In this document: piece after piece, positions 8,812 to 17,697 of the stretch
How the letters are laid out: each line of letters opens with the position of its first letter
Position numbering within the stretch: the stretch's first letter is position 1
Assembly (NCBI RefSeq): GCF_013201075.1
Contig: NZ_CP053708.1
Span: forward strand, 363,001 to 427,000
Direction: 5' to 3'
Source: Lichenicola cladoniae
GTDB taxonomy: Bacteria > Pseudomonadota > Alphaproteobacteria > Acetobacterales > Acetobacteraceae
DNA length: 64,000 nt
The notes under the pieces: model-generated
Database searches by the model: none
What the model was told of the DNA's origin: nothing
What the model saw: only the letters and a program-made list of their open reading frames with translations
Position numbers and translations under genes: made by a program

Positions 8812-9981
8812 ATGATCCAGGCCCAGACCTTCATCGATGCCGCCGCCGCGCGAGGCCTCGACTTCTACAGCGGCGTGCCGTGCTCGTTCCTCACGCCGAT
8901 GATCAACCGGGTGATCGGTGCCGGTGGCGAAGGCGGCCGGCTGGACTATGTCGGTGCCGCCAGCGAGGGCGAGGCCGTGGCAATTGCCTCCGGCGCCTGG
9001 CTCGGCGGTCGCGGTGGCGTGGTCATCTGCCAGAACTCCGGGCTCGGCAACTGCGTCAATCCGCTCACCTCGCTGAACGTGCCGTTCCGGATTCCGCTGC
9101 TGCTGATCACCACGTGGCGTGGCCAGCCGGGCCTCGCCGACGAGCCGCAGCATGTGCTGATGGGGCAGATCACCCAGGCGATGCTCGATCTCTGCGCCGT
9201 GCCGAACCAGGCATTCCCGAAGCAGGATCATGAGATCGGTCCTGCCCTGGACGCAGCCTTTTCCCGCTTCGAGAACGACAACCTGCCGTTCGGACTGGTG
9301 ATGGAGCAGGGCAGCGTCGCCGAGGAATCCCTGCCCGAAACCGCTTCGAGGCTGCCGGCTCCCGGTACATGGTCCGACCTGCGTCGCCACGCTGGCCGAC
9401 CGAGCCGGGTCGCGTTGCTGGAACGGCTGCTAGCGTTGTCGCCCGACGAGGCGGCGGTCATCGCCACCACGGGCAAGAGCGGGCGCGAGTTGTTCACCCT
9501 GTCGGACCGGGAGCAGCACCTCTACCAGGTCGGCTCGATGGGCGGCGCCTCGGGCATGGCGCTGGGCGTGGCCCTCACGGTGCCGGACCGGCCAATCGTC
9601 GTGCTGGACGGGGACGGGGCCGCGCTGATGAAGCTTGGTTCGCTGGCGACCATCGGTGCAAGGCAGCCGAAAAACCTGATCCATGTGCTGCTGGATAATG
9701 GCGTTCACGACTCGACCGGCGGACAAAGTACCGTCTCGGCGTCGGTCGATTTTGCTGCGATCGCGCTGGCGTGCGGCTATCGCCTGGCCATTTCGACAGA
9801 CGACGAAGCTGGATTTGCCCAAGCCGTCACAGCGGCATTGGCGAGCCCAGGTCCGGTTCTCATCCATGCCCGAATGATGCCGGGGTCTATGAAGGTGCTT
9901 GGACGACCGACGATCGCGCCGCACGATGTGGCGCGGCGCTTTCGCGGTTTCCTGAGCGAAAAACCGGTCCGGAAGGCCTGA
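8812..9981 (+). CDS. Phosphonopyruvate decarboxylase
   Basis: 389 residues of the thiamine-diphosphate decarboxylase type. The N-terminal part has FYSGVPCSFLTPMINRV and the cofactor-activating Glu in GAASEGEAVAIASG, then NSGLGNCVNPLTSL, which is typical of phosphonopyruvate and sulfopyruvate decarboxylases. The C-terminal diphosphate-binding motif is LDGDGAALMKLG...LLDNGVHDSTGGQ (about residues 264-305). It converts phosphonopyruvate to phosphonoacetaldehyde, the step that pulls the unfavourable mutase reaction forward. The neighbouring mutase makes this function secure. No aminotransferase or reductase for the next step is present nearby. Confidence 0.93.
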   Translation: MIQAQTFIDAAAARGLDFYSGVPCSFLTPMINRVIGAGGEGGRLDYVGAASEGEAVAIASGAWLGGRGGVVICQNSGLGNCVNPLTSLNVPFRIPLLLITTWRGQPGLADEPQHVLMGQITQAMLDLCAVPNQAFPKQDHEIGPALDAAFSRFENDNLPFGLVMEQGSVAEESLPETASRLPAPGTWSDLRRHAGRPSRVALLERLLALSPDEAAVIATTGKSGRELFTLSDREQHLYQVGSMGGASGMALGVALTVPDRPIVVLDGDGAALMKLGSLATIGARQPKNLIHVLLDNGVHDSTGGQSTVSASVDFAAIALACGYRLAISTDDEAGFAQAVTAALASPGPVLIHARMMPGSMKVLGRPTIAPHDVARRFRGFLSEKPVRKA

Positions 9982-9994
9982 GCCTTCCGGACCG
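9959..9994 (-). terminator. Strong intrinsic terminator overlapping the decarboxylase stop codon
   Basis: A perfect 13-bp stem (9965-9977 with 9982-9994) has a 4-base loop holding most of the decarboxylase TGA stop. Read on the minus strand it is followed by a run of five T, so it is a good intrinsic terminator for the minus-strand stress-protein gene. It may also stop rightward transcription from the phosphonate operon. Confidence 0.8.
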
Positions 9995-10002
9995 ATTCAG
10001 GC

Positions 10003-10656
10003 TCAGGGAACGTCGGCGCGCGGCGGCAGGGTCGTGCCCGACACGCCTGTGGTCGAGGTCGTCGTGGACGGCGTCCACGGCTCGGCAGCCTCGTCATGCT
10101 TGGTCCAGCCGCCGGCCTGGTACTCGCCGCGACGGGTCGTGGTGTCGATCGCCGTGTGACGATCGAGCACGCTCTCGACCAGTGCCGCCTGCGAGTCGTC
10201 GGCACGAACCGTGACCAGGTTGCCGCCGCGACGCACTGTCTCGGCATAAACGTGCGCGTCCTCGTGCGGGACGCCTGCGCCGGTCAGCATGCCGACCAGT
10301 CCTCCGGCACCGCCGCCGACCGCTGCGCCGACGCCGGCGCCGGTCAGTGTCGCGACCAGCCAGCCGGCGGCGATGACCGGGCCGACGCCCGGGATCGCCA
10401 GCGAGCCGATGCCGGCCAGGAGCCCGACGCCACCGCCGAGAATGGTGCCGATCGAGGCGCCGGTTCCGGCGCCCTGCTCGGCATCTTCGGCCTTTTCCTC
10501 ATGCGCAAGGGTGTGGTCGGTGGTGCCGCCCGTCTTGCCTTCGTTGCCGATCAGGCTGATGTCGCTGTGCGGAATGCCGGCATCTTCGAGCGCGGTGACA
10601 ACGCTGCGCGCATCGGCATAGCTGTCGTAGGCGCGCGTGATGGTGCGCTGTGCCAT
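10003..10656 (-). CDS. General stress protein 17M/YflT-like protein with glycine-zipper core
   Basis: 217 residues. The N-terminus (YDSYADARSVVTALEDAGIP, HSDISLIGNE) matches the general stress 17M domain layout, in which a short alpha/beta unit is followed by a Gly/Ala-rich double hydrophobic stretch (about residues 68-130). A second copy-like unit follows (VPHEDAHVYAETVRRGGNLVTVRA). The tail is Thr/Ser-rich and polar. Related proteins are induced by heat, salt or dehydration in other bacteria; their biochemical role is unknown. AGGAG lies 7 bases before the ATG. It is single-gene and ends at the strong terminator shared with the phosphonate operon. Confidence 0.8.
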   Translation of the reverse strand: MAQRTITRAYDSYADARSVVTALEDAGIPHSDISLIGNEGKTGGTTDHTLAHEEKAEDAEQGAGTGASIGTILGGGVGLLAGIGSLAIPGVGPVIAAGWLVATLTGAGVGAAVGGGAGGLVGMLTGAGVPHEDAHVYAETVRRGGNLVTVRADDSQAALVESVLDRHTAIDTTTRRGEYQAGGWTKHDEAAEPWTPSTTTSTTGVSGTTLPPRADVP

Positions 10657-10709
10657 GGAAAGACTCCTGTGATTATAACCAAGTTTCGTTTATTCGAACG
10701 CGCGTCCGA

Positions 10710-11153
10710 TTACTCGGTGCCGACGCTGCCCTTGTAGTCTTCCCAGACCTTGACGGCCGCGCCGTCATGCATGGCGGTGCCGTGCCAGACCCCGTTATCG
10801 TCCTTGGTCAGGTCCTTCACCTGGGTGAAGCCGTGCTTCATGATGCGGTGGCCAGCCTGCTTCTTGGTGAAGCTGTTGGCGCCCTTCGCCGGCATCGCGG
10901 TGCTGGCGCCGGTGGTCGCGACCGCCTGGTTGTGGTCGGTCATATTGTTGCTCATGCCGGATGCCGGGGCGTCGGTCGCCGCGGTGCCGGTGGTCGCATC
11001 TGTTCCGGCAGCGCCGTTCGTCGTCGCGCCGGTCGCGGTGGTTCCGGTCGTGTTGGTCCCGGCACCCGCGGTCTGTGCATTGGCGGTCTGTGCATACGTT
11101 CCGCCGACCAGTGCCGTGAAGGCGATGGCGGCGAAGAAGGTCGCGGACTTCAT
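10710..11153 (-). CDS. Secreted low-complexity protein with a C-terminal PepSY-like segment
   Basis: 147 residues. A Sec signal peptide (MKSATFFAAIAFTALVGGTYA) is followed by about 65 residues rich in Thr, Ala and Gly, probably disordered. A C-terminal unit of about 50 residues (QAGHRIMKHGFTQVKDLTKD, then GVWHGTAMHDGAAVKVWEDY) resembles the small periplasmic PepSY-like domains of acetic acid bacteria and relatives. GAGGA stands 7 bases before the ATG. Location should be periplasmic or extracellular; no enzyme function is suggested. Confidence 0.7.
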   Translation of the reverse strand: MKSATFFAAIAFTALVGGTYAQTANAQTAGAGTNTTGTTATGATTNGAAGTDATTGTAATDAPASGMSNNMTDHNQAVATTGASTAMPAKGANSFTKKQAGHRIMKHGFTQVKDLTKDDNGVWHGTAMHDGAAVKVWEDYKGSVGTE

Positions 11154-11332
11154 GTGACGTTCCTCATTGTCTTGCTGCAGGGTGCAGTACGCGTGACAAC
11201 GACGGTGCGTGCGGATCGTTTCAAGGCGGTTTCAAGGCACGCTTACGCGCCTGATTCAGGGCGTACGGAGCATCATTCCGCCGACATGCCGGCCGGCCGG
11301 ATCGGGATGCTCTGCCGACGCGACAACAAACT

Positions 11333-12253
11333 CTAGCGAAGCGACCGCTGCGCCGCTGTCAGGGTGTTGCGCAGCAGGCAGGCGATCGTCATCGGCCCGA
11401 CGCCGCCCGGCACGGGGGTAAGCCGGCCCGCGCGACCCATCGCTTCATCGAACACCACGTCGCCGACCAGCCGGGTACGGCCTTCCGGCGTCGTCACGCG
11501 ATTGATCCCGACATCGATGACCGTCGCACCCGGCTTGATCCACTCCCGCCGGACCAGTCCCTTGTGCCCGGTCGCCACCACCAGGATATCCGCCAGGCAT
11601 GCCAGCGCGCCCACGTCCGCGGTCGCGACATGGCAGACGGTGACCGTGCATTCCTCCTGCAGCAGGAGTTGCGCCATCGGCCGCCCGACCAGGTTGGACT
11701 TGCCGACCACCACCGCATGCAGGCCCTTGAGGCTGCCGAGTTCGCCCCGCAGCAGCAGCAGGCAGCCGAGCGGGGTGCAGGGGACCAGCCCGGGCAGGCC
11801 GAGCGTGGTCAGGCCGACATTCATCGGGCCCAGCCCATCGACATCCTTGGCCGGGTCGATGGCGCTGGTGATCAGGGCGGCATCGATCCCGCGAGGAAGC
11901 GGCAACTGTACGAGGACGCCGTGGATGGTCGGGTCCGCATTGAGATCTGCGACCAGCGACAGCAGCTCCTGCTGCGTGGTCGAACCGGGCAGTATGTGCG
12001 CGATCGAGCGCATGCCGACCTGTTCGGTATGCGCGATCTTGGAGCGGACATAGACCTCGCTGGCCGGGTTGTTGCCGACAAGCACCACCGCCAGTCCGGG
12101 CACGATGCCGTGTTTCTCGGCGAGCTGGGCCACCTCGAGCTCGATTTCCGCGGTCAGGCGGGCGGCATGCGCCTTCCCGTCGATGAGACGCGTCTGGATC
12201 TGCCCCGCCTGCATCGGTATTGCCGGCACCGGGATGATGTTGGAGCGTGTCAT
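11333..12253 (-). CDS. folD: Bifunctional methylenetetrahydrofolate dehydrogenase/cyclohydrolase
   Basis: About 306 residues. FolD signatures are clear: SEVYVRSK with the catalytic Lys, [13 protein letters not shown], the CTPLG substrate site, the NADP-binding [18 protein letters not shown], and the closing [15 protein letters not shown]. The enzyme interconverts 5,10-methylene-, methenyl- and 10-formyl-tetrahydrofolate in the cytoplasm. The ATG at 12253 is preceded by GAGAGG; longer readings add residues without family character. It is divergent from a threonine aldolase gene, which yields glycine and so also feeds one-carbon metabolism. Confidence 0.95.
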   Translation of the reverse strand: MTRSNIIPVPAIPMQAGQIQTRLIDGKAHAARLTAEIELEVAQLAEKHGIVPGLAVVLVGNNPASEVYVRSKIAHTEQVGMRSIAHILPGSTTQQELLSLVADLNADPTIHGVLVQLPLPRGIDAALITSAIDPAKDVDGLGPMNVGLTTLGLPGLVPCTPLGCLLLLRGELGSLKGLHAVVVGKSNLVGRPMAQLLLQEECTVTVCHVATADVGALACLADILVVATGHKGLVRREWIKPGATVIDVGINRVTTPEGRTRLVGDVVFDEAMGRAGRLTPVPGGVGPMTIACLLRNTLTAAQRSLR

Positions 12254-12337
12254 GGGCGCCTCTCTCGGTGCAGTCGATGCAGTGCCGGCCAGGACAGCGA
12301 CTGGAAACCCGATGTCGATGCAGGCAGGATGCGGCCG

Positions 12338-13399
12338 ATGAAGCCCATACGAAAGAACTTCGGCAGCGACAATGTCGGTCCTGTCAGTCCAGCCATCCTG
12401 AATGCCATGATCGAGGCGAACGAGGGGGCGGTGCCATCCTACGGCGCCGACGCCTGGACTGCACGGCTGCAAACGGTCGTGCGCGATGTCTTTGAAACCG
12501 AGGTCGATGTGTTCGCGGTCGCCACCGGCACCGCAGCGAACGCCCTCGCCTTGTCGGCGATGGTGCCGACCTATGGCGCAGTCTATTGCGACGCCTCAGC
12601 GCATATCGATACCGACGAGTGCGGTGCGCCGGAATTCTTTACCGGCGGCGCCAAGCTGCTCGGCCTGCCGAGCCGCGATGGCCGTCTCTCGCCCGCAGCG
12701 CTCACCGCGCATCTCGAGGCCGGGCGCGGCATCGGCGTGCATAAAAGCCGTCCCACCGCGCTCAGCATCACCCAGGCGACCGAGTGGGGAACCATCTACG
12801 GTGTCAAGGACGTGCAGGCGATCGGCGAGACCGCACGCGGGCTCGGACTTTCGCTGCACATGGACGGCGCCCGCTTCGCCAATGCATTGGCGACGCTCGG
12901 TTGTTCGCCTGCCGATATCACCTGGAAGGCCGGCATCGACGTCCTGTCGCTCGGCGCTACCAAGAACGGTGCCATGGCGGCCGAAGCGGTGGTCTTCTTC
13001 AGGCGCGACCTGGCAGAGGAATTCTCGCGCCGTCGCAAGCGGGCGGGTCATCTCTGGTCGAAGTCGCGATACCTGAGCGCCCAGCTCGTCGCCTACCTGA
13101 CCGACGATCTCTGGCTCCGGAACGCGCGCCAGGCTAACGCTATGGCAACACGCCTCGCCCGGGGACTGCTCGAGCTCGATGGGGTCGGCCTGCTGCACGA
13201 GGTGCAGTCGAACGAAGTGTTCGCGGTGCTGCCCGAGCCGGTGATCGGCCGGCTGGAGGCGGCCGGCTTCACCTTCTATCGCTGGTATCTGCCGGCCGGG
13301 GACACCCCGGTTCCCGGCACCGCGCCGGTTCGCCTGGTGACCGGTCTTGATACCGAGGCAGCCGATGTCGACGCGCTACTGGTGGAGGCAAGGGGCTGA
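12338..13399 (+). CDS. Low-specificity L-threonine aldolase (beta-eliminating lyase family)
   Basis: About 353 residues. This fold-type I PLP enzyme has an N-terminal [14 protein letters not shown] segment, [42 protein letters not shown], and the PLP lysine motif [10 protein letters not shown]. It cleaves threonine to glycine and acetaldehyde. An in-frame ATG at 12329 is an alternative start; 12338 has AGG at better distance. The gap to the divergent folD is about 84 bp, so the two promoters probably overlap. Confidence 0.9.
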   Translation: MKPIRKNFGSDNVGPVSPAILNAMIEANEGAVPSYGADAWTARLQTVVRDVFETEVDVFAVATGTAANALALSAMVPTYGAVYCDASAHIDTDECGAPEFFTGGAKLLGLPSRDGRLSPAALTAHLEAGRGIGVHKSRPTALSITQATEWGTIYGVKDVQAIGETARGLGLSLHMDGARFANALATLGCSPADITWKAGIDVLSLGATKNGAMAAEAVVFFRRDLAEEFSRRRKRAGHLWSKSRYLSAQLVAYLTDDLWLRNARQANAMATRLARGLLELDGVGLLHEVQSNEVFAVLPEPVIGRLEAAGFTFYRWYLPAGDTPVPGTAPVRLVTGLDTEAADVDALLVEARG

Positions 13400-13418
13400 T
13401 CACAGCCCCGGGCCCACG

Positions 13419-14861
13419 TCAGATGGAGGCGAGAGCGTAGAGCACGCGCACCCAGGAGCGGGTGCCGCGATGGAAGCTCGACAGGTCGTATTTCTCGTTC
13501 GGCGAGTGGATGCGGTTATCGGCGCGGGCGAAGCCGATCAGCAGGCTGTCCATGCCGAGCGACTCCTGCAGGTCGCGCACCACCGGGATCGAGCCGCCGC
13601 TGCCGACCACGGCCGCCTCGGTGCCCCACTCCTCGGTCAGCGCCGCCAGCGCTGCCCGCAGGGATGGGCCCTCGATCGGCAGGCTGCTTGCGGTCGATCC
13701 GCCATGCGACCGGAAGGCGACGCTGCAGTCGGGGGGGATATGAGCCTGGACATGCGCCCGGAAGGCGGCCCGGATCGTTTCGGGGTCCTGGCCCGATACC
13801 ATCCGGAACGAGACCTTGGCCGAGGCCTTGCCCGGCAGGACCGTCTTGAAGCCTTCGCCGCCGTAGCCGCCGGTGATGCCGTTGATCTCGTAGGTCGGCC
13901 GCGCCCAGGTCTGTTCCAGCGCCGAGAAACCGGGCTCGCCGGCCGGGATCGACAGGCCGACCGGGCCGAGCAGTTCGGCATCGGAAAAGCCGATCCGGTC
14001 CCAGCTTTCCTTCACCGTTGCCGGCAACGGCGAGACCCCGTCATAGAAGCCGGGCAGGGTGACGCGCCCCTCGGCATCGCGCAGCGAGGACAGGATCTCG
14101 ACCAGCAGGTGCAGCGGGTTGCGCGCCGCATTGCCGTAGAGGCCGGAGTGCAGGTCGCGATCGGCGCAGGTGATGGTGATCTCCTCGCCGACCATCCCGC
14201 GCAGCATCGTGGTGATCGCGGGAACGTCGTCGCCCAGCATGTCGGTGTCGCAGATCAGCGCGAAGTCGGCCTTCAGCTCGTCCGCATGCGCGTCCAGGAA
14301 AGGCCGCAGGTTCGCGCCGCCGCTTTCCTCCTCGCCTTCCAGCAATACTGAAATCCGCAACGGGTAGCTGCCGTCCGCTGCCCGGATCGCCCGCAACGCC
14401 TCCAGGAACGTCATGACCTGGCCCTTGTCGTCTGACGCGCCGCGCGCGGTGATCCAGCGATCGGCCGCTTGACCGTCGCGTGCCGGCGCATCCACCAGGA
14501 TCGGGTCGAACGGGTCGCGCGTCCAGAGCTCGATCGGGTCCACCGGCTGCACGTCGTAATGCCCATAGAACAGGACATGCGGCGCATTCAGTGCGGCAGC
14601 CCCCGGCGAACGGTCGTGTGCCACCACGATCGGCAGGCCCGGCGTATCCCGCACGCTCGCCTGGAACCCGAGCGAGGCCAGGTCGTCGCGCAGCCATTCG
14701 GCGGCGCGGCGACAATCCGGCGCATGGTCCGGCTGGGTGGATATGCTCGGAATGCGCAGGAGGGCAAACAGCCGCTCGAGGCTGGCATCGAGCTGGCGAT
14801 CGACGTGATCGAGCGCCGGGCCCGGGTTGGAGCCGGCGGTGCGGGGGAAGGGTGCGTTCAT
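13419..14861 (-). CDS. M20 family metallopeptidase (dipeptidase-like)
   Basis: About 480 residues. The metal-binding motifs are in order: VLFYGHYDVQPVD, then ARGASDDKGQV and the catalytic LLEGEEESGG. A dimerisation domain follows (DLHSGLYGNAARNPLHLL), and the closing His motif is DNRIHSPNEKYDL. The layout is that of the M20 dipeptidase/deacylase group with two zinc ions, acting in the cytoplasm. Substrate is not known. An upstream GTG at 14876 would add five residues. The gene lies between threonine aldolase (convergent) and secB. Confidence 0.9.
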   Translation of the reverse strand: MNAPFPRTAGSNPGPALDHVDRQLDASLERLFALLRIPSISTQPDHAPDCRRAAEWLRDDLASLGFQASVRDTPGLPIVVAHDRSPGAAALNAPHVLFYGHYDVQPVDPIELWTRDPFDPILVDAPARDGQAADRWITARGASDDKGQVMTFLEALRAIRAADGSYPLRISVLLEGEEESGGANLRPFLDAHADELKADFALICDTDMLGDDVPAITTMLRGMVGEEITITCADRDLHSGLYGNAARNPLHLLVEILSSLRDAEGRVTLPGFYDGVSPLPATVKESWDRIGFSDAELLGPVGLSIPAGEPGFSALEQTWARPTYEINGITGGYGGEGFKTVLPGKASAKVSFRMVSGQDPETIRAAFRAHVQAHIPPDCSVAFRSHGGSTASSLPIEGPSLRAALAALTEEWGTEAAVVGSGGSIPVVRDLQESLGMDSLLIGFARADNRIHSPNEKYDLSSFHRGTRSWVRVLYALASI

Positions 14862-14932
14862 CGGGCCAGCTTGCACCCGCCGCCGCCGGTTGTCAGCCGG
14901 GCGCCTGGATCAGGTTTGCGCGAAACAGCGTC

Positions 14933-15520
14933 TCAGGAGGGTGCCGCGGCTCCTGTATCCTGCTCCGGCTGGCTGTCCGGTGCGGGAGCGGTGGTGCCCT
15001 GGGCCAGCTTGCGCGTCTGCAGCATGGCGACGAAGTCGATCGGCTGGAGCATGACCGGCGGAAACCCAGCCTCGCGGGTGATGTCGGCGAGCACGCTTCG
15101 GGCGAATGGGAACAGCAGCCTCGGGCATTCCGCCAGCAGCAGCGGCTCGACCGCCGCCTGCATCACGTTCTGCAGGGTGAAGATGCCGCAATAGGCCAGT
15201 TCCAGCAGGAACGCGGTCTGCGGTGGTTCCTGGCCCTCGGCCGGCCGATGCGTGGTCGCACTGCACTTGATCAGCAGGGCGACCTCGAACACCGGATGAT
15301 TTTCCTGCGCCTGGCGCGCCTGCACATCGAGCTGCACCGTCACGTGCGGCTGCAACGGCTGCATCGCATAGACCCCGGGCGCGCCCGGAACGCGGAAGCT
15401 GAGGTCGCGCACATACTGCGTCGAAAGTACCAGCGGCGGCAGGACCGGCTCGGGGGTCGTGGGACCGCCACCCAGGCTCGGCATGGTCTGTGCGATAGCG
15501 GAGGCAAGAGTGTCTGACAT
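14933..15520 (-). CDS. secB: Protein-export chaperone SecB
   Basis: About 195 residues. SecB hallmarks include LSTQYVRDLSFRVPGAP, VTVQLDVQARQ, FEVALLIKCSA, LLELAYCGIFTL, and CPRLLFPFARSVLADITREAGFPP. SecB is a tetrameric cytoplasmic chaperone that keeps preproteins unfolded and hands them to SecA. The C-terminal extension rich in Ala, Pro, Gln and Glu is longer than in the E. coli protein. The upstream frame reading to 15616 has no SecB-like residues, so the ATG at 15520 is used. Confidence 0.95.
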   Translation of the reverse strand: MSDTLASAIAQTMPSLGGGPTTPEPVLPPLVLSTQYVRDLSFRVPGAPGVYAMQPLQPHVTVQLDVQARQAQENHPVFEVALLIKCSATTHRPAEGQEPPQTAFLLELAYCGIFTLQNVMQAAVEPLLLAECPRLLFPFARSVLADITREAGFPPVMLQPIDFVAMLQTRKLAQGTTAPAPDSQPEQDTGAAAPS

Positions 15521-15693
15521 GATGATCGGTCGAGGCTCCGTTCTGTAACAAAGACTTACAGGAACCGCGCCAGCCGGGCGAGACCTGCCCGAACGCGGCG
15601 CGATGATACCGATCATTGCGATTTCGATGCATCCGAAACCCCATGGCGATCGTTTTAAACATTCACTGGTTGGAAGCGACCATCGTGTCGATC

Positions 15694-16800
15694 ATGGACG
15701 ACCCGGCAAGCCTCTCACGACGTTTCACCGAAGCCTGCGACGATACCGTCCCTGCGGGAAACCTGCTGGAGAGCTCCACCACCGTCAGGCTCGATCTGCC
15801 GCACCGCCTTGCCCTGTCGGACGCGCTCCTGCCGCTCGAAGGCACGGTCGATGCGTTCTGCCGGCTGCAGACACGGGTACGAGCAGCGTCGTTCGGAGAT
15901 CGCCTGATCCGCGCCGAAAGCCGGTTCGACGCCCTGGCCCTGGGAACACCCGCCAGCAGCGCGGACGACCTTCTGCGCCTGCTGGTCCTGGAGGCTTCGG
16001 AGGAACAGCCAGGGCCACGTGCGATGCGCCAGGCGGCGAACGCCGTCGAGGCGCTCGAGCATGGCCTTCTCACGGTTCATGAGAACGGCGCCTCCGCGCT
16101 CACCCTCGGCCTGCTGCGGGATATGCACGACCGGCTCTGCGCTGGCCTGGACGAACCGGTAGCTCTCGACGAGACCAGGCAATCCACCCTGGTGGCCGAC
16201 CCGATGCTGCGGGACCTCGAACGGTTCCTTGCCTGTTCGCCGGCCCTGCCGCTGCCGGTCCGGGTCGCGATCGTGGTGGCGCTGGTCGAGTGCGCCCAGC
16301 CGTTCGGGTCGGGCAATCGCCAGCTGGCTTGGCTGCTGCCGCCGATGATGATGGCAGCGGAAGGCCGGCTGCCGCTGTTCCTTGGACAGACCCTTGCAGC
16401 AGTCCTGGCGGATTACGAGACGGCCCTGGACGCACTGCGGGTCCGTCACGATTGGGAGGCCTGGATCTGCTTCTTCCTGAACAGGATGACACACGCCGCC
16501 GAGGTCGCGATCGACCGGCTGGAGCGCCTGGTGAGCTTGCAGCAGGCTCGCGAGCTCGAGCTCCTGCCACTGCGCTCGGATTCCACCGCGCGCCGGCTTG
16601 CCGAACTGGTGCTCGGCGTGCCGGTGCTGACGGTAGGCACGGCACAGGCCATGCTCGGCGTGTCGTTCCAGACGGCCAATGCAGCGGTCGCGACCCTGCA
16701 GAAGCTCGGTATCGTGACGCCCTATTCGAGCAATCGGCGCAACCGGGTGTTCATCGTCGAAGGAACTTTGGCGATGCTGGCAGGTGCCGGCCAGGCCTGA
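15694..16800 (+). CDS. Fic-family protein with degenerate active site and C-terminal winged helix
   Basis: About 368 residues. The overall plan is that of Fic adenylyltransferase-family proteins: a helical N-terminal part, a central Fic core, and a C-terminal winged-helix-like unit (VGTAQAMLGVSFQTANAAV, then LQKLGIVTPYSSNRRNRVF). The catalytic loop normally reads HPFxDGNGR; here it is QPFGSGNRQ (about residues 200-208). The catalytic His, the metal-binding Asp and the second Gly/Arg are therefore changed. Normal AMP transfer looks unlikely. A DNA-binding or regulatory role through the winged helix is possible. Start uncertain: an ATG at 15643 would add 17 residues. Confidence 0.72.
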   Translation: MDDPASLSRRFTEACDDTVPAGNLLESSTTVRLDLPHRLALSDALLPLEGTVDAFCRLQTRVRAASFGDRLIRAESRFDALALGTPASSADDLLRLLVLEASEEQPGPRAMRQAANAVEALEHGLLTVHENGASALTLGLLRDMHDRLCAGLDEPVALDETRQSTLVADPMLRDLERFLACSPALPLPVRVAIVVALVECAQPFGSGNRQLAWLLPPMMMAAEGRLPLFLGQTLAAVLADYETALDALRVRHDWEAWICFFLNRMTHAAEVAIDRLERLVSLQQARELELLPLRSDSTARRLAELVLGVPVLTVGTAQAMLGVSFQTANAAVATLQKLGIVTPYSSNRRNRVFIVEGTLAMLAGAGQA

Positions 16801-16821
16801 CGCCGGCTCCGGGTAGGCGCT

Positions 16822-17121
16822 TCAGCTCAGGCGGCTGCGCAGGAAGCCCAGTGCCGGCAGAGGGGTCCAGCTCTTTGGCAGGTCGGTGCGGCGGATCGGT
16901 GCCACGCTGTAGCGCGGGATTGGCTGGCGCGTGCTGCGCAGGAAGTGCGCGTAGGCCTTCACCTGCTGCTCGCGCCAGGCCCGGTCGGCCAGTGCCGCAT
17001 CCCGGTTCGGAAATATCTCGGCAATGCGGCTGGTGCGGCCGGCTTCCGCCATCACCGCCCACAGGCCGTCTTCTCCCGACCTGCCGTCGCGAACGCGCTG
17101 GAAAGGGACGACGTCACTCAT
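16822..17121 (-). CDS. Hypothetical protein
   Basis: About 99 residues, beginning MSDVVPFQRVRDGRSGEDG and rich in Arg and charged residues, with no signal peptide or membrane segment. The middle part (AALADRAWREQQVKAYAHFL) should be an amphipathic helix. No family was recognised. It is convergent with the Fic-family gene. An ATG at 17136 would add five residues. Codon use looks like that of its neighbours, so it is probably expressed. Confidence 0.5.
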   Translation of the reverse strand: MSDVVPFQRVRDGRSGEDGLWAVMAEAGRTSRIAEIFPNRDAALADRAWREQQVKAYAHFLRSTRQPIPRYSVAPIRRTDLPKSWTPLPALGFLRSRLS

Positions 17122-17330
17122 GCTGCGGTAACCCATGCATCGAGGTGGACCGTGCCATCAACGATGACGAGACCATGACGTTCGCTTGCTGTGCAAGAGC
17201 GTCATCGATGCCGGCCGGAACCTCCGGCCATCCGCCCCCGTTTCGATAGCGCGTCGAGAAGCGGCTCGCGCCGGAGGCCTCCCGTGTGCCTGAGCTTGCG
17301 GGACAGGCGGCCGACCGCTAGGAGCCAATC

Positions 17331-17690
17331 ATGCTGCGCCTGATCATTGCACTTCCCTTCCTGATCCTCCTGGTCGTCTTCGTTCTGTTCAACGAGACGC
17401 CGCAGGCCATGGTATTGCCCGGCTATTCCTGGCAATCGTCTCCGGGCGTCGTGGCTCTGATCGCCGCGGTGCTGTTCTTCCTGGTCGGTGCCCTGGTGGT
17501 CTGGTTCTCCGAACTGCAACAGCGCCGGCGGGCTCGTCGTGCCGAACAGCAGGTGCGTGCTTTGGAGATCCAGGTCACCGAACTGCGTGCGCAACTGGCC
17601 CAGTCGGTCGCCCAGCACGTAACCCACCAGGGCAGCATCCCGTCCCTCGCCACCGGCACTTCGACGGGCCTTCCGCCGGCTGCCTACTGA
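17331..17690 (+). CDS. LapA-domain membrane protein
   Basis: 119 residues. Two membrane segments (about 2-20 and 38-60) are followed by a basic turn (QQRRRARRAEQQ) and a coiled coil (ALEIQVTELRAQLAQ). This is the LapA domain layout; E. coli LapA, with LapB, regulates LPS synthesis. AGGAG stands 6 bases before the ATG. It is 7 bp from pyrF and forms an operon with pyrF and trpF; lapA next to pyrF is a common order. Confidence 0.85.
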   Translation: MLRLIIALPFLILLVVFVLFNETPQAMVLPGYSWQSSPGVVALIAAVLFFLVGALVVWFSELQQRRRARRAEQQVRALEIQVTELRAQLAQSVAQHVTHQGSIPSLATGTSTGLPPAAY

Positions 17691-17697
17691 AGCCCCG

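Noticed and set aside
14480-15517. Plus-strand open frame of 345 codons
   Set aside because: Antisense to the M20 peptidase and secB genes; Arg/Gly-rich shadow.
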